Source: Robiginitomaculum sp036478975
GTDB lineage: Bacteria > Pseudomonadota > Alphaproteobacteria > Caulobacterales > Maricaulaceae
DNA length: 17,407 nucleotides
Reading direction: 5' to 3'
Assembly (NCBI GenBank): GCA_036478975.1
Contig: JAZGFA010000059.1
Coordinates: forward strand, 1 to 17,407
A program made the position numbers and the translations under genes. The number at the start of each line of letters is the position of its first letter. The first letter of the stretch is position 1. This document shows positions 1-7,604 of this stretch, one piece after another. The notes under the pieces are model-generated. The model ran no database searches and had not been told where the DNA came from. It saw only the letters and a program-made list of their open reading frames with translations.

Positions 1-597
1 TGCGATGTGGTGACATTCTCGTGGCAAAAAGTCATGGGCAGTGAAGCCGCCCACGTCATGCTTATTCTCTCCCCGCGCGCCGTAGAGCGCCTAGAGACCT
101 ACACCCCGCCTTGGCCTTTGCCGAAAATTTTCCGCATGACTAAGGGCGGGAAAATCAATGAAGGTATTTTCAAGGGCGCGACAATTAATACGCCGTCCAT
201 GCTCGCGACTGAGGATTATATCGAAGCGCTAGAATGGGCCAAGTCCATTGGCGGAACGCAGGCTATGCTAGACCGCGCCGATGCTAATGCCCAAATCATT
301 TGGGACTGGATTGCCGTAACCCCGTGGATTAAAAACCTCGCCGCAAATGAAAACGAGCGCTCCAATACGGGCGTGTGCATGGTGTTTGACGACGCGCGAA
401 TCAAAGATGAGGCGGCGTTTGCTAAGGCTTTCGTGGCCTTGCTTGGCGAGGAGGGCGTGGCCCTTGATTTTGGCGCTTATCGCGACGCTCCTGCTGGGCT
501 GCGCATTTGGGCGGCAAGCGCGATTGATGGTCAAAATATCAAAGACCTATTGCCTTGGCTTGATTGGGCGTTTGAGACGCTCATCGCCAAAGCCTAA
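1..597 (+). CDS. serC: Phosphoserine aminotransferase, C-terminal part (5' end outside window)
   Basis: SerC is a PLP-dependent transaminase that converts 3-phosphohydroxypyruvate and glutamate to O-phosphoserine, the second step of serine synthesis. The reading frame is open from base 1, so the gene starts upstream; 198 residues are visible out of roughly 370-390 usual for alphaproteobacterial SerC. The fragment opens with the PLP-lysine motif S-W-Q-K (Lys at fragment residue 10) followed by an A-A-H and an I-L-S-P-R-A-V-E-R-L stretch, as in the family. The C-terminus shows G-L-R-I-W and L-P-W-L-D-W-A-F, typical of this subgroup. Stop TAA is at 595-597. serA starts 29 nt downstream on the same strand, so the two probably form a serCA operon. 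Identification is confident; the start and the N-terminal half cannot be judged. Confidence 0.93.
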   Translation, partial: CDVVTFSWQKVMGSEAAHVMLILSPRAVERLETYTPPWPLPKIFRMTKGGKINEGIFKGATINTPSMLATEDYIEALEWAKSIGGTQAMLDRADANAQIIWDWIAVTPWIKNLAANENERSNTGVCMVFDDARIKDEAAFAKAFVALLGEEGVALDFGAYRDAPAGLRIWAASAIDGQNIKDLLPWLDWAFETLIAKA

Positions 598-626
598 TTT
601 CCTAATTATTTAACAAGGAGAGTATT

Positions 627-2201
627 ATGCCAAAAGTGCTAATCTCTGATAAAATGTCTGCTTCTGCTATGGAAGTGTTTAAAAATCGCGGCATCGATGT
701 GGATGTCATTACGGGCCTGTCCAAGGACGAAATGATTAAAATCATTGGCGAATATGACGGGTTAGCCGTGCGTTCTGCCACCCGCCCTGACGCGGAAATT
801 ATTGCCGCTGCCACAAATCTTAAAGTCATTGGCCGCGCCGGTATTGGCACGGATAATATCGATAAAAAGGCGGCTACGGAGCGCGGCATTGTCGTGATGA
901 ATACGCCGTTCGGTAATGCTATCACCACGGCGGAACACGCGATTGCCATGCTGTTTTCCGCTGCCCGCCAAATCCCGTCCGCTTCCCAGCGCACGCAAAA
1001 TGGCGAATGGCCCAAGTCTGATTTTAAGGGCATTGAACTGTTTAACAAAACCCTTGGCCTAATCGGTTGTGGCAATATCGGCACGCTTGTCGCCGAGCGC
1101 GCCCTTGGCCTTAAGATGAAGGTTGTCGCCTTTGACCCTTACCTAACCGAAGAACGCGCGATTAAAATTGGCGTTGAAAAGGTTGAGCTAGAGCAGCTGT
1201 TTCGCCGCGCCGACGCTATCACCCTGCATACACCGCTAGTCGATAGCACGCGCGGTATTGTTAGCCGCGAAATGCTCGCTATCACTAAGAAGGGCGTGAT
1301 TATCGTCAATTGCGCGCGCGGCGGCCTTGTCGACGAAGAGGCGCTTAAGGACGCGCTGGACCATGGCCATGTGCGCGCCGCGGCCCTTGATGTATTTGCC
1401 GTGGAGCCGGCCAAGGAAAACCCGCTCTTTGGCACGCCAAACTTTATCGCCACTCCGCATTTGGGCGCATCAACCCTTGAGGCGCAAGAAAATGTTGCCG
1501 TGCAAGTGGCTGAGCAAATGGCTGATTACCTGCTAACGGGCGCCGTATCTAATGCGCTCAACACGCCGTCAATCTCCGCCGAAGAAGCGCCGCGCCTTAA
1601 GCCTTTCGTCGATTTGGCGAGCAAGCTTGGCGGGATGATGGGGCAGCTTTTGACCTCGCCAATTAAATCGGCTGAGTTCACCTTTAAGGGCAGCGTCACC
1701 GAGCTTAACACCAAGCCGATGAGCGCCGCCGCCCTATCGGGTATTTTGCGTGCCGCCATGCCGGACGTCAATGCCGTATCCGCGCCAAGCCTTGCCGCCG
1801 AACGCGGCATTGAAGTCAAAGAGAGCTTTATCGAAGCCTGCGAGCGCGGCGAGAGCCTTATCCGCATTAGCGTTGAGACTGAAGAACGCGTCTTTGCCAT
1901 AGCCGGCACGATATACCGGGGCGAGCCGCGCATTGTCCGCTTGTTTGGCGTGCCAATGGACGCCGCCTTTGCCGATAAAATGCTTTATGTGCGCAATAAT
2001 GATAAGCCCGGCTTTGTTGGTGCTCTTGGCGCTATGCTTGCCGATAATAACATCAATATTGCGACGTTTTCCATGGGCCGTATGGCACAAGGCGGCGAGG
2101 CGGTTTGCCTTGTGGCCGTGGATACGGAAGTTAGTGCGGCGGTGCAAAAGCAGATTAAAGCGATTGAGCATGTGCTGATTGTCAGCGCGGTAAACCTATA
2201 G
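627..2201 (+). CDS. serA: D-3-phosphoglycerate dehydrogenase
   Basis: SerA oxidises 3-phosphoglycerate to 3-phosphohydroxypyruvate with NAD+, the committed step of serine synthesis, in the cytoplasm. The 524-residue protein is the long form. It has a substrate/NAD catalytic region (about 1-315) with the Rossmann loop G-L-I-G-C-G-N-I-G at 144-152. The D-isomer dehydrogenase triad is Arg231 (N-C-A-R-G-G), Glu260 (V-E-P) and His278 (P-H-L-G-A-S-T). An intervening ASB domain (about 315-450) follows, then a C-terminal ACT domain (about 450-524) beginning near Y-V-R-N-N-D-K-P-G. The ACT domain implies serine feedback control, as known for the family. The start is supported by AAGGAG at 615-620, 6 nt before ATG. 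It follows serC by 29 nt and ends before a hairpin terminator. Confidence 0.97.
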   Translation: MPKVLISDKMSASAMEVFKNRGIDVDVITGLSKDEMIKIIGEYDGLAVRSATRPDAEIIAAATNLKVIGRAGIGTDNIDKKAATERGIVVMNTPFGNAITTAEHAIAMLFSAARQIPSASQRTQNGEWPKSDFKGIELFNKTLGLIGCGNIGTLVAERALGLKMKVVAFDPYLTEERAIKIGVEKVELEQLFRRADAITLHTPLVDSTRGIVSREMLAITKKGVIIVNCARGGLVDEEALKDALDHGHVRAAALDVFAVEPAKENPLFGTPNFIATPHLGASTLEAQENVAVQVAEQMADYLLTGAVSNALNTPSISAEEAPRLKPFVDLASKLGGMMGQLLTSPIKSAEFTFKGSVTELNTKPMSAAALSGILRAAMPDVNAVSAPSLAAERGIEVKESFIEACERGESLIRISVETEERVFAIAGTIYRGEPRIVRLFGVPMDAAFADKMLYVRNNDKPGFVGALGAMLADNNINIATFSMGRMAQGGEAVCLVAVDTEVSAAVQKQIKAIEHVLIVSAVNL

Positions 2202-2235
2202 GTTTTACTAGCCTATAGATGCAAACCGTTTTAAG

Positions 2236-2269
2236 AGTCGTGAGCGCAATTCGTGCTTGCGACTTTTTT
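2236..2269 (+). terminator. Rho-independent terminator after serA
   Basis: A stem of 10 pairs (2236-2245 with 2255-2264, including two G-U pairs) has a short loop and runs into six T at 2264-2269. It lies 34 nt past the serA stop and just before the next gene, so it should end the serCA transcript. The following gene start at 2282 lies beyond the T run. Confidence 0.72.
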
Positions 2270-2281
2270 ATTGGGGCTATT

Positions 2282-2899
2282 ATGCTTAAACTTACGCTTT
2301 CACTTGTTCTCGCAACCGCATCCTTTTGCGCCGCGTCGATGACGGCCCAAGCTGGCGAGCTTCGCTTTGGCGTAATGCAGCACGACGTTGAAATTGCTGG
2401 CCTAGGCGGCGTGCGCGAGAAAGAAAGCAGCCAAGCGCTCGTGCTCGATTACCGCTTTGATGAACTCGACATTTTCTGGTCGCCCAAGCCCTATGTTGGC
2501 GGCTCGCTAAACCTAGCCGGCAAGACTTCCCATTACGGAGCGGGCCTTGCGTGGACCAAGGGCTTTAGTGACAATTTTTACGGCGACTTTTCCTTTGGCC
2601 TCGCCGGCCATACGGGCAGTGTGCGCGTGCTTAATCCAATAGATACCCATGAAGATCTTGCCGGACAACCCGTCGATGTCATTATCGCGGAAATCAATCG
2701 CCGTTTTGCGGTCAAGAAAGACACTATCGAATTTGGCTCTGAAATTTTATTCCGTAGCCAATTTGCTGTCGGCTACACATTGTCTGACGATTGGGCCGCT
2801 GAATTTGTCTATGAGCATCTTAGCCATGGCCAAATCCTAGGAGGACCGGAGAATGAAGGCCTTGATAGCGCCGGCCTTAGACTCGCCCGCAAATTTTAG
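2282..2899 (+). CDS. PagL-like lipid A 3-O-deacylase / acyloxyacyl hydrolase family protein
   Basis: The predicted protein is a secreted, 205-residue outer-membrane beta-barrel. Residues 1-24 form a signal peptide with a hydrophobic core and an A-Q-A cleavage site before G-E-L. The rest alternates polar and aromatic residues and ends in Lys-Phe, typical of outer-membrane barrels. The C-terminal segment Y-E-H-L-S-H, then N-E-G-L-D-S-A-G-L-R-L, resembles PagL (PF09411), whose active site is His-x-Ser plus a downstream Glu. Here these would be His179, Ser181 and Glu190 or Glu192. PagL enzymes remove the 3-O acyl chain of lipid A. The start at 2282 (GGGG at 2273-2276) is chosen over an in-frame ATG at 2219, because that one lies upstream of the serA terminator hairpin and would spoil the signal peptide. 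Family call is from motif memory; the substrate is inferred. Confidence 0.72.
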   Translation: MLKLTLSLVLATASFCAASMTAQAGELRFGVMQHDVEIAGLGGVREKESSQALVLDYRFDELDIFWSPKPYVGGSLNLAGKTSHYGAGLAWTKGFSDNFYGDFSFGLAGHTGSVRVLNPIDTHEDLAGQPVDVIIAEINRRFAVKKDTIEFGSEILFRSQFAVGYTLSDDWAAEFVYEHLSHGQILGGPENEGLDSAGLRLARKF

Positions 2900-2991
2900 G
2901 CGATTTACCCACAAAAAAACCGCGTTTTAGATTCGCCAAGCGTAGGATTATTCGTTAAAGACTGAAAAAGCCTCATGATGAGTTTTCTGAT

Positions 2992-3016
2992 GGCGCGAAG
3001 GCTAACCCCTCGCGCC
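2992..3016 (+). repeat. Inverted repeat in the purA leader
   Basis: GGCGCGA at 2992-2998 pairs with TCGCGCC at 3010-3016, with a further GG/CC step inside and a short loop. It sits 54 nt before the purA start. No T run follows (CTTAATTA), so it is not a convincing terminator for the upstream gene. It could be a leader structure or a protein site; function unknown. Confidence 0.4.
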
Positions 3017-3069
3017 TTAATTATGCGCCAAATGCACAAATGCAACGCGCTGGATTTAAAGGTTTTTTT

Positions 3070-4365
3070 ATGGCCAATGTTGTTGTTGTCGGTTCCCAAT
3101 GGGGCGACGAAGGTAAAGGCAAAATCGTTGATTGGCTGTCGAGCCGTGCCGATGTAGTTGTGCGTTTTCAAGGCGGTCATAATGCCGGCCATACTCTGGT
3201 TATTGACGGGAATGTTTACAAGCTAAGCCTTTTGCCATCGGGCATAGTGCGCGGCGGCAAAATGTCGGTCATCGGCAATGGCGTTGTCATTGATCCATGG
3301 GCTTTGATGTCAGAAATGAAGCGCATTAAAGAGCAAGGCGTGAAAATCACCGCTGACAATCTGATGGTGTCTGAAACCGCCGCCCTTATCCTGCCTATTC
3401 ACGGCGAGCTTGACGCCATTCGCGAAAACCGCGCTGACGGCGTTAAAATTGGCACGACCAAGCGCGGCATTGGCCCCGCCTATGAGGATAAAGTCGCCCG
3501 CCGCGCTATTCGCGTGTGCGATTTGGCTGACCCTGATAATTTGCCGGCCCGGGTGGCCAATCTGCTCCATCACCATAACGCCCTGCGCGTTGGTCTTGGT
3601 CATCCGCCCGTGGACGCGGACGCGCTTGTGGCGAAGCTGCTCGAGATTGCGCCTGACGTGCTTAAATATGCCGGCCCAGTCTGGCAGAGCCTTGATGAGG
3701 CGAGCCGCGCCGATAAACGCATATTATTTGAAGGCGCGCAGGGGGCCATGCTCGACATTGACCATGGCACATATCCATTTGTCACCAGTTCCAACACCAT
3801 TGCCGGCCAAGCTGCGGCGGGCTCTGGCATGGGGCCACGGGCGCTCAACTATATTCTTGGCATTACCAAAGCTTACACGACCCGCGTCGGCGAAGGCCCG
3901 TTCCCAACCGAGCTAACCGACGCCGTAGGCCAGCGCCTCGGCGAACGTGGCCATGAATTTGGCACGGTTACGGGCCGTCAGCGCCGTTGCGGCTGGTTTG
4001 ATGCCACTATGGTGCGCCAAGCTGTGATTACTGGCGGCATTACCGGCATTGCCCTGACCAAACTTGACGTGCTCGACGGCCTGCCAGAGCTTAAAATCTG
4101 CACGGGCTATAAGCTAAACGGCAAAATTTTGCGACATTTCCCAGCGGGCATGACCAATCAAGCCGCCGTTGAGCCGATTTATGAAACTATGCCCGGATGG
4201 CAAGGCTCTACTCAAGGCGCGCGTAGCTGGGCGGAATTGCCAGCTGAAGCGGTTAAATATGTCCGCCGCGTAGAAGAGCTTATCGGTTGCCCTGTGGCTA
4301 TGGTGTCCACATCGCCAGAGCGCGAAGATGTTATCCTCATGCGTGACCCGTTTAAGGTGGCATAG
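3070..4365 (+). CDS. purA: Adenylosuccinate synthetase
   Basis: PurA joins IMP and aspartate, using GTP, to give adenylosuccinate, the first step from IMP to AMP. The protein has 431 residues, against 432 in E. coli. Residue numbering agrees exactly with the family: the loop G-D-E-G-K-G-K starts at 12 with catalytic Asp13, and N-A-G-H-T places the catalytic His at 41. Other family blocks are T-T-K-R-G-I-G-P, A-G-S-G-M-G-P, R-V-G-E-G-P-F-P-T-E, T-G-R-Q-R-R-C-G-W-F-D and the guanine-binding T-K-L-D-V-L-D-G. ATG at 3070 has AAAGG at 3058-3062 with 7 nt spacing. An in-frame ATG at 3040 would add ten residues not seen in the family. It lies alone between a PagL-like gene and arsM. Confidence 0.97.
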   Translation: MANVVVVGSQWGDEGKGKIVDWLSSRADVVVRFQGGHNAGHTLVIDGNVYKLSLLPSGIVRGGKMSVIGNGVVIDPWALMSEMKRIKEQGVKITADNLMVSETAALILPIHGELDAIRENRADGVKIGTTKRGIGPAYEDKVARRAIRVCDLADPDNLPARVANLLHHHNALRVGLGHPPVDADALVAKLLEIAPDVLKYAGPVWQSLDEASRADKRILFEGAQGAMLDIDHGTYPFVTSSNTIAGQAAAGSGMGPRALNYILGITKAYTTRVGEGPFPTELTDAVGQRLGERGHEFGTVTGRQRRCGWFDATMVRQAVITGGITGIALTKLDVLDGLPELKICTGYKLNGKILRHFPAGMTNQAAVEPIYETMPGWQGSTQGARSWAELPAEAVKYVRRVEELIGCPVAMVSTSPEREDVILMRDPFKVA

Positions 4366-4430
4366 GCCCTTCACAAATGCGTCAACGGGCCTCAGAAGTA
4401 GGTGTGGGGGCTTGCAACGGCTCTAGGCCT

Positions 4431-4450
4431 TGTTTAGCGTGGCGCTAACA
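4431..4450 (+). repeat. Inverted repeat abutting the arsM ribosome binding site
   Basis: TGTTTAGCG (4431-4439) and CGCTAACA (4443-4450) pair over eight bases with one bulged T and a TGG loop. The right arm runs directly into AGGAG (4450-4454), the ribosome binding site of arsM. It may be an RNA hairpin affecting translation or an operator. No arsR gene is seen nearby and the sequence is not a recognised ArsR operator. Confidence 0.4.
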
Positions 4451-4460
4451 GGAGACTCAG

Positions 4461-5636
4461 ATGTATAATGCCAATCAAATAGAGAACACTATGCTTTCGG
4501 GCGCTGACGTGCGCGCCGATGTGCAGGAGCGTTACGGGGCAGGGGCTAACGCGGTTGAGGCGGCGCTGTGTTGCCCGATTGATTATGACCCGCAATACCT
4601 AAAAATGATACCCCAGGACGTGCTCGACCGTGATTATGGTTGCGGCGATCCGTCCCGTTATGTGCGCGAAGGCGACACGGTTTTAGACCTTGGCTCTGGC
4701 GGCGGCAAAATTTGCTTTATAGCCAGCCAAATTGTCGGGGAAAATGGCAAGGTTATCGGCATTGATATGACCGATGACATGCTCGCCCTATCGCGTGAAA
4801 ACGCGCCGATTATTGCGCAGCGTTGCGGCTACGCCAATGTGGAGTTTAAGCGCGGCCATATTGAAGATTTAAAAACCGACCATGATATGCTCAATGCATG
4901 GCTTGCCAAAAATCCGGTAAAGACCACGGGCGATATGGAGCGCATGGAAGAAGAAATCCTGCGTCTTGGCAATGACGCTACGATGATTGCCGATAATAGC
5001 ATTGACGTTATCGTTTCAAATTGCGTGCTAAATTTGGTTAGCGACAGCAAGAAAAAGCAAATGTTTGCGGAGATGTTTCGGGTGCTAAAACCGGGCGGGC
5101 GCGTCGCCGTATCCGACATTGTTTCCGACGAAGATAGTCCGGAAAGTTTAAAACAAGATGCGCGGCTTTGGTCCGGCTGTATCTCTGGCGCATTGCGCGA
5201 AGATGAATTTTGCACGGCCCTAGAAGCGGCGGGTTTTCACGGTATTGAAATTGATAAATTTGAAATGGAGCCATGGCAAATCGTCGAAGGTATTGAGTAT
5301 CGCTCGGCGACATATCTTGCCTATAAGGCCGCGCCGAAAATCGCCTATGAGAAAAATCAAGCGGTGATTTACAAAGGGCCATTTCGTAAAATTTCCGATG
5401 ATGACGGCAATAGTTTTACGCGCGGGGAGCGCGTCGCCGTGTCAGATAAATGCTTTAACGCCTTGAAACAAGAGCCTTATTCTGAATTATTTTACTTTAT
5501 CGCGCCGGCTGTCATGGTGGACGAAGATATTGCATTTGATCAATGTTGCGGCGGACGCCGTAGAGACCCTCAGGAGACGAAACGTGGAAAAAATAAAATC
5601 ACTAGTGACCCGAGCCAGCGTGAGTCGTGCTGTTAA
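4461..5636 (+). CDS. arsM: Arsenite S-adenosylmethionine methyltransferase (ArsM family)
   Basis: ArsM enzymes methylate As(III) with SAM to mono-, di- and trimethyl arsenicals. This 391-residue protein has the SAM loop D-L-G-S-G-G-G-K at 76-83 and I-D-M-T after strand 2. It carries the conserved cysteines of the family: Cys61 (Y-G-C-G-D-P), Cys188 (S-N-C-V-L-N-L) and Cys240 (W-S-G-C-I-S-G), plus a Cys37-Cys38 pair near the N-terminus. The region after about 300 matches the ArsM C-terminal domain (K-G-P-F, D-D-G, F-x-R-G, P-Y-S-E-L-F). Two more vicinal Cys pairs lie at 362-363 and at the very C-terminus (390-391). AGGAG at 4450-4454 supports the start. The tail, about 28 residues after Cys363, overlaps the next gene's possible GTG start. 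No arsR, arsB or arsC neighbour is visible. Confidence 0.9.
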   Translation: MYNANQIENTMLSGADVRADVQERYGAGANAVEAALCCPIDYDPQYLKMIPQDVLDRDYGCGDPSRYVREGDTVLDLGSGGGKICFIASQIVGENGKVIGIDMTDDMLALSRENAPIIAQRCGYANVEFKRGHIEDLKTDHDMLNAWLAKNPVKTTGDMERMEEEILRLGNDATMIADNSIDVIVSNCVLNLVSDSKKKQMFAEMFRVLKPGGRVAVSDIVSDEDSPESLKQDARLWSGCISGALREDEFCTALEAAGFHGIEIDKFEMEPWQIVEGIEYRSATYLAYKAAPKIAYEKNQAVIYKGPFRKISDDDGNSFTRGERVAVSDKCFNALKQEPYSELFYFIAPAVMVDEDIAFDQCCGGRRRDPQETKRGKNKITSDPSQRESCC

Positions 5637-6216
5637 TATGGCGGGTAATATAAGCGGGCGCCGCCTGGTTTCGTCCTTGCTAATGGGACTGATGATTACC
5701 GGAGCCGCCTGCACGAGCATTGAAACCCGCGATGAAGTCAGCGCGCAAAATCTGGAAGATTACGATTTAACCCAGACGGATATGCACGGCCTGAAAGAGG
5801 CTGAGGGCGCCTATATTACCTTTGCCGAGGGTCCGTGTTTTGGCGCGTGCCCGGTTTATGAAATGCTGATTACGCCAGATGACCGTTACTATGTTTACCC
5901 AGAGCGTTTCACCCATCGCGAGCAGCCCTATTCGGGCGAACTGCCGCGCGGCAGTTTTAACAAAATCCATGACCTTACGGTGCGCGAACCATACCGAAGC
6001 TTGAAAGCGGATTATACGCCCGATAGCGGCAATTGCGGCGCAGCGGCGACCGATATGCCTTCGGCGAAATTCTCCATCCAGACCCCTGCCGCGACCCGCA
6101 GCATGGATGTCTATTGGGGCTGCTCGACTGCGCGCGGCGAAGTGCGTGATTTCTTTAGCCAGCTCAAAACCATTTTAGAGGTTTCGCGCACGGTCTATGA
6201 AAAGCCGGGACGCTAG
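5584..6216 (+). CDS. DUF6438-domain lipoprotein
   Basis: The product is a predicted exported lipoprotein of 210 residues (192 if the alternative start is used). A hydrophobic segment ends in the lipobox T-G-A-A-C with the lipidated Cys at residue 43. The mature part holds the block G-P-C-F-G-A-C-P-V-Y-E, which I recognise from DUF6438 proteins of unknown function; two further Cys (N-C-G, W-G-C-S) could pair in disulfides. GTG at 5584 has a good Shine-Dalgarno (AGGAGA at 5572-5577, spacing 6), but it overlaps arsM by 53 nt and gives a long n-region. ATG at 5638, two bases after the arsM stop, gives a classical 24-residue signal peptide with no clear ribosome binding site. I give the GTG, with low certainty on the start. 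Either way the gene is likely co-transcribed with arsM. Confidence 0.75.
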   Translation: MEKIKSLVTRASVSRAVNMAGNISGRRLVSSLLMGLMITGAACTSIETRDEVSAQNLEDYDLTQTDMHGLKEAEGAYITFAEGPCFGACPVYEMLITPDDRYYVYPERFTHREQPYSGELPRGSFNKIHDLTVREPYRSLKADYTPDSGNCGAAATDMPSAKFSIQTPAATRSMDVYWGCSTARGEVRDFFSQLKTILEVSRTVYEKPGR

Positions 6217-6316
6217 CTGCAATTAACGCAGTTTTGTCACAATTAGGCCCAATATCGGCCTTTCTAATTGGGCAGAAACAGCTTAGTCAAAATGCTATAG
6301 CCACAAGGACATGATT

Positions 6317-6742
6317 ATGAAACGCCATTTTACGCTGATTACCCTTATCACGGTTACCTCCCTTAGCGCCTGCGTGACTACCAAGCCGCCAGAGCCGGAG
6401 CCGGAGATTGTGGTTGAGCAAGTCGTAGTAGAACCTACGGAAGTGCGGACCTGCACACCGAAAGACGTGCTGACGCGCCTCGTGATACCGGCTGAATATA
6501 AAACTGGCGTTGCTATTACCGCGATTGAAATTCCGCCCGATTACGTCACCGATCCGGAAACTGGCGAAGTGCGCGAGATTATCAATCCACCGATTGAGAG
6601 CCGTGTGCCGTATAAAAAACTGATTAAGGCTGAGCAGATTCTCTATGTGGATGCGAAAAATCGCGTGATTACTGATCTTTGCGAAGATGAGGGCGAGGGG
6701 GATGGCTCGGTTATCCCTGATAGTCCAGAGGCTGCGGGATAA
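6317..6742 (+). CDS. Small acidic lipoprotein, unknown function
   Basis: The 141-residue product starts with a short lipoprotein signal peptide, M-K-R-H then a Thr/Ile/Leu-rich core, ending in L-S-A-C with the Cys at residue 19. The mature protein opens with a Pro/Glu-rich linker (P-P-E-P-E-P-E), has a central part with I-P-P-D-Y-V-T-D-P-E-T-G-E and a strongly acidic, Gly-rich end. Two more Cys could form a disulfide. I do not recognise a family. ATG at 6317 is chosen because AAGGA (6305-6309) is 7 nt upstream; the in-frame ATG at 6311 would be only one base from it. It follows the DUF6438 lipoprotein by 100 nt on the same strand and precedes the YbjQ pair, suggesting an envelope role by context only. 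Confidence 0.7.
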   Translation: MKRHFTLITLITVTSLSACVTTKPPEPEPEIVVEQVVVEPTEVRTCTPKDVLTRLVIPAEYKTGVAITAIEIPPDYVTDPETGEVREIINPPIESRVPYKKLIKAEQILYVDAKNRVITDLCEDEGEGDGSVIPDSPEAAG

Positions 6743-6814
6743 ACTATAGAAGGATAACTATAGGCAGGGGCTTATGGCTCTGCTAGGCTCGCCTAAACCC
6801 TTTAGGAGAGCCAC

Positions 6815-7138
6815 ATGGCCGAAATTATCGTCACAAATCTTGAAACCGTACCCGGTAAAACCATCACCGCCCATATGGGGCTTGTGCAGGGCAATACTGT
6901 GCAAGCCAAACATGTCGGCCGCGATATTATGGCGGGCCTTAAAAATATCGTCGGCGGAGAGCTTAAGGGCTATACGGAGCTGCTCTCTACCGCGCGCGAG
7001 CAAGCGACATTGCGCATGATTGATGAGGCCAAAGCCCTCGGCGCGAACGCGGTTGTTAATGTGCGTTACTCGACCAGCTCTATCACCCAGGGCGCGTCGG
7101 AATTATACGCTTACGGCACAGCCGTGAAGGTTGGCTAA
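6815..7138 (+). CDS. YbjQ/UPF0145 family protein (soluble)
   Basis: The 107-residue product spans the whole YbjQ fold (PF01906, often labelled putative heavy-metal-binding). It has an N-terminal V-T-N-L-E-T-V-P-G-K, the central A-R-E-Q-A-T-L-R-M-I-D-E-A helix and G-A-N-A-V-V-N-V-R-Y, ending in A-Y-G-T-A-V. No signal peptide or membrane segment is seen, so it is probably cytoplasmic. The metal-binding label is historical and the biochemical role is unknown. TAGGAGAG at 6803-6810 is a good ribosome binding site, 4 nt before ATG. The stop TAA (7136-7138) is followed after one base by the ATG of a second YbjQ paralogue, so the two are probably translationally coupled. Confidence 0.88.
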   Translation: MAEIIVTNLETVPGKTITAHMGLVQGNTVQAKHVGRDIMAGLKNIVGGELKGYTELLSTAREQATLRMIDEAKALGANAVVNVRYSTSSITQGASELYAYGTAVKVG

Positions 7139-7139
7139 T

Positions 7140-7577
7140 ATGGGTTTTTTAATTGGGATAATCGTTATTCTTGTCGGTTTCTTTTTTGGACGTATGGCGG
7201 AAAAAAATCATTTTAAGCAGCTGCAAATTGCTGAGGGAGAGCTGTCTAATATCCTTGCGACAAATTTAAAATCCAGCGCCAATGAGGCCGCGCAAACCGG
7301 CGCTCTCGTGACCGGAAATGTCGTGGTTGCCAATGATGCTTTTAAATCATTTTTTGCTTTTTTCAGCCTTTTATTTGGCGGCCGTATTGGCGTCTACGAA
7401 ACTCTGATGGAGCGCGCGCGCCGCGAGGCCGTCGTGCGTATGAAACGCGAAGCCAAGGCGATGGGCGCAAGCGAAGTTATCAATATTCGCATCGAAACAT
7501 CGACCATGACGGGCAAGGCCGGGACCGTTGGCGGCATAGAAATGCTTGCCTATGGTACCGCTTTAGTTCCCGCATAA
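7140..7577 (+). CDS. YbjQ/UPF0145 family protein with N-terminal membrane anchor
   Basis: A second YbjQ-family protein, 145 residues. It differs from its upstream paralogue by an N-terminal transmembrane helix (about residues 2-17, G-F-L-I-G-I-I-V-I-L-V-G-F-F-F-G) and a linker. The YbjQ core follows: V-Y-E-T-L, A-R-R-E-A-V-V-R-M-K-R-E-A, G-A-S-E-V-I-N-I-R-I, ending A-Y-G-T-A. A second hydrophobic patch with F-F-A-F-F-S-L-L-F-G-G lies in the middle. It starts one base after the stop of the first copy and has no ribosome binding site of its own outside that gene, which fits coupled translation. A membrane-anchored plus soluble pair suggests hetero-oligomers at the inner membrane; that is inference. 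Confidence 0.85.
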   Translation: MGFLIGIIVILVGFFFGRMAEKNHFKQLQIAEGELSNILATNLKSSANEAAQTGALVTGNVVVANDAFKSFFAFFSLLFGGRIGVYETLMERARREAVVRMKREAKAMGASEVINIRIETSTMTGKAGTVGGIEMLAYGTALVPA

Positions 7578-7604
7578 ACCTTACTATATCAAAGAGATAG
7601 CTTA

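Noticed and set aside
2219..2281. Upstream in-frame ATG that would lengthen the PagL-like protein by 21 residues
   Set aside because: It lies before the serA terminator hairpin, has no ribosome binding site, and would bury the clear signal peptide that begins at 2282.
4364..4393. AGGCCC...GGGCCT pairing just after purA as a terminator
   Set aside because: Six-pair stem with a 17-nt loop and no T tract; too weak.
6215..6270. Two inverted repeats after the DUF6438 gene (6215-6233 and 6240-6270) as terminators
   Set aside because: The first has a six-pair stem with only four T, the second has a large asymmetric loop and no T run; neither is convincing.
6742..6763. Direct repeat AACTATAG at 6742-6749 and 6756-6763
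   Set aside because: Only two short copies in an AT-rich gap; likely chance.
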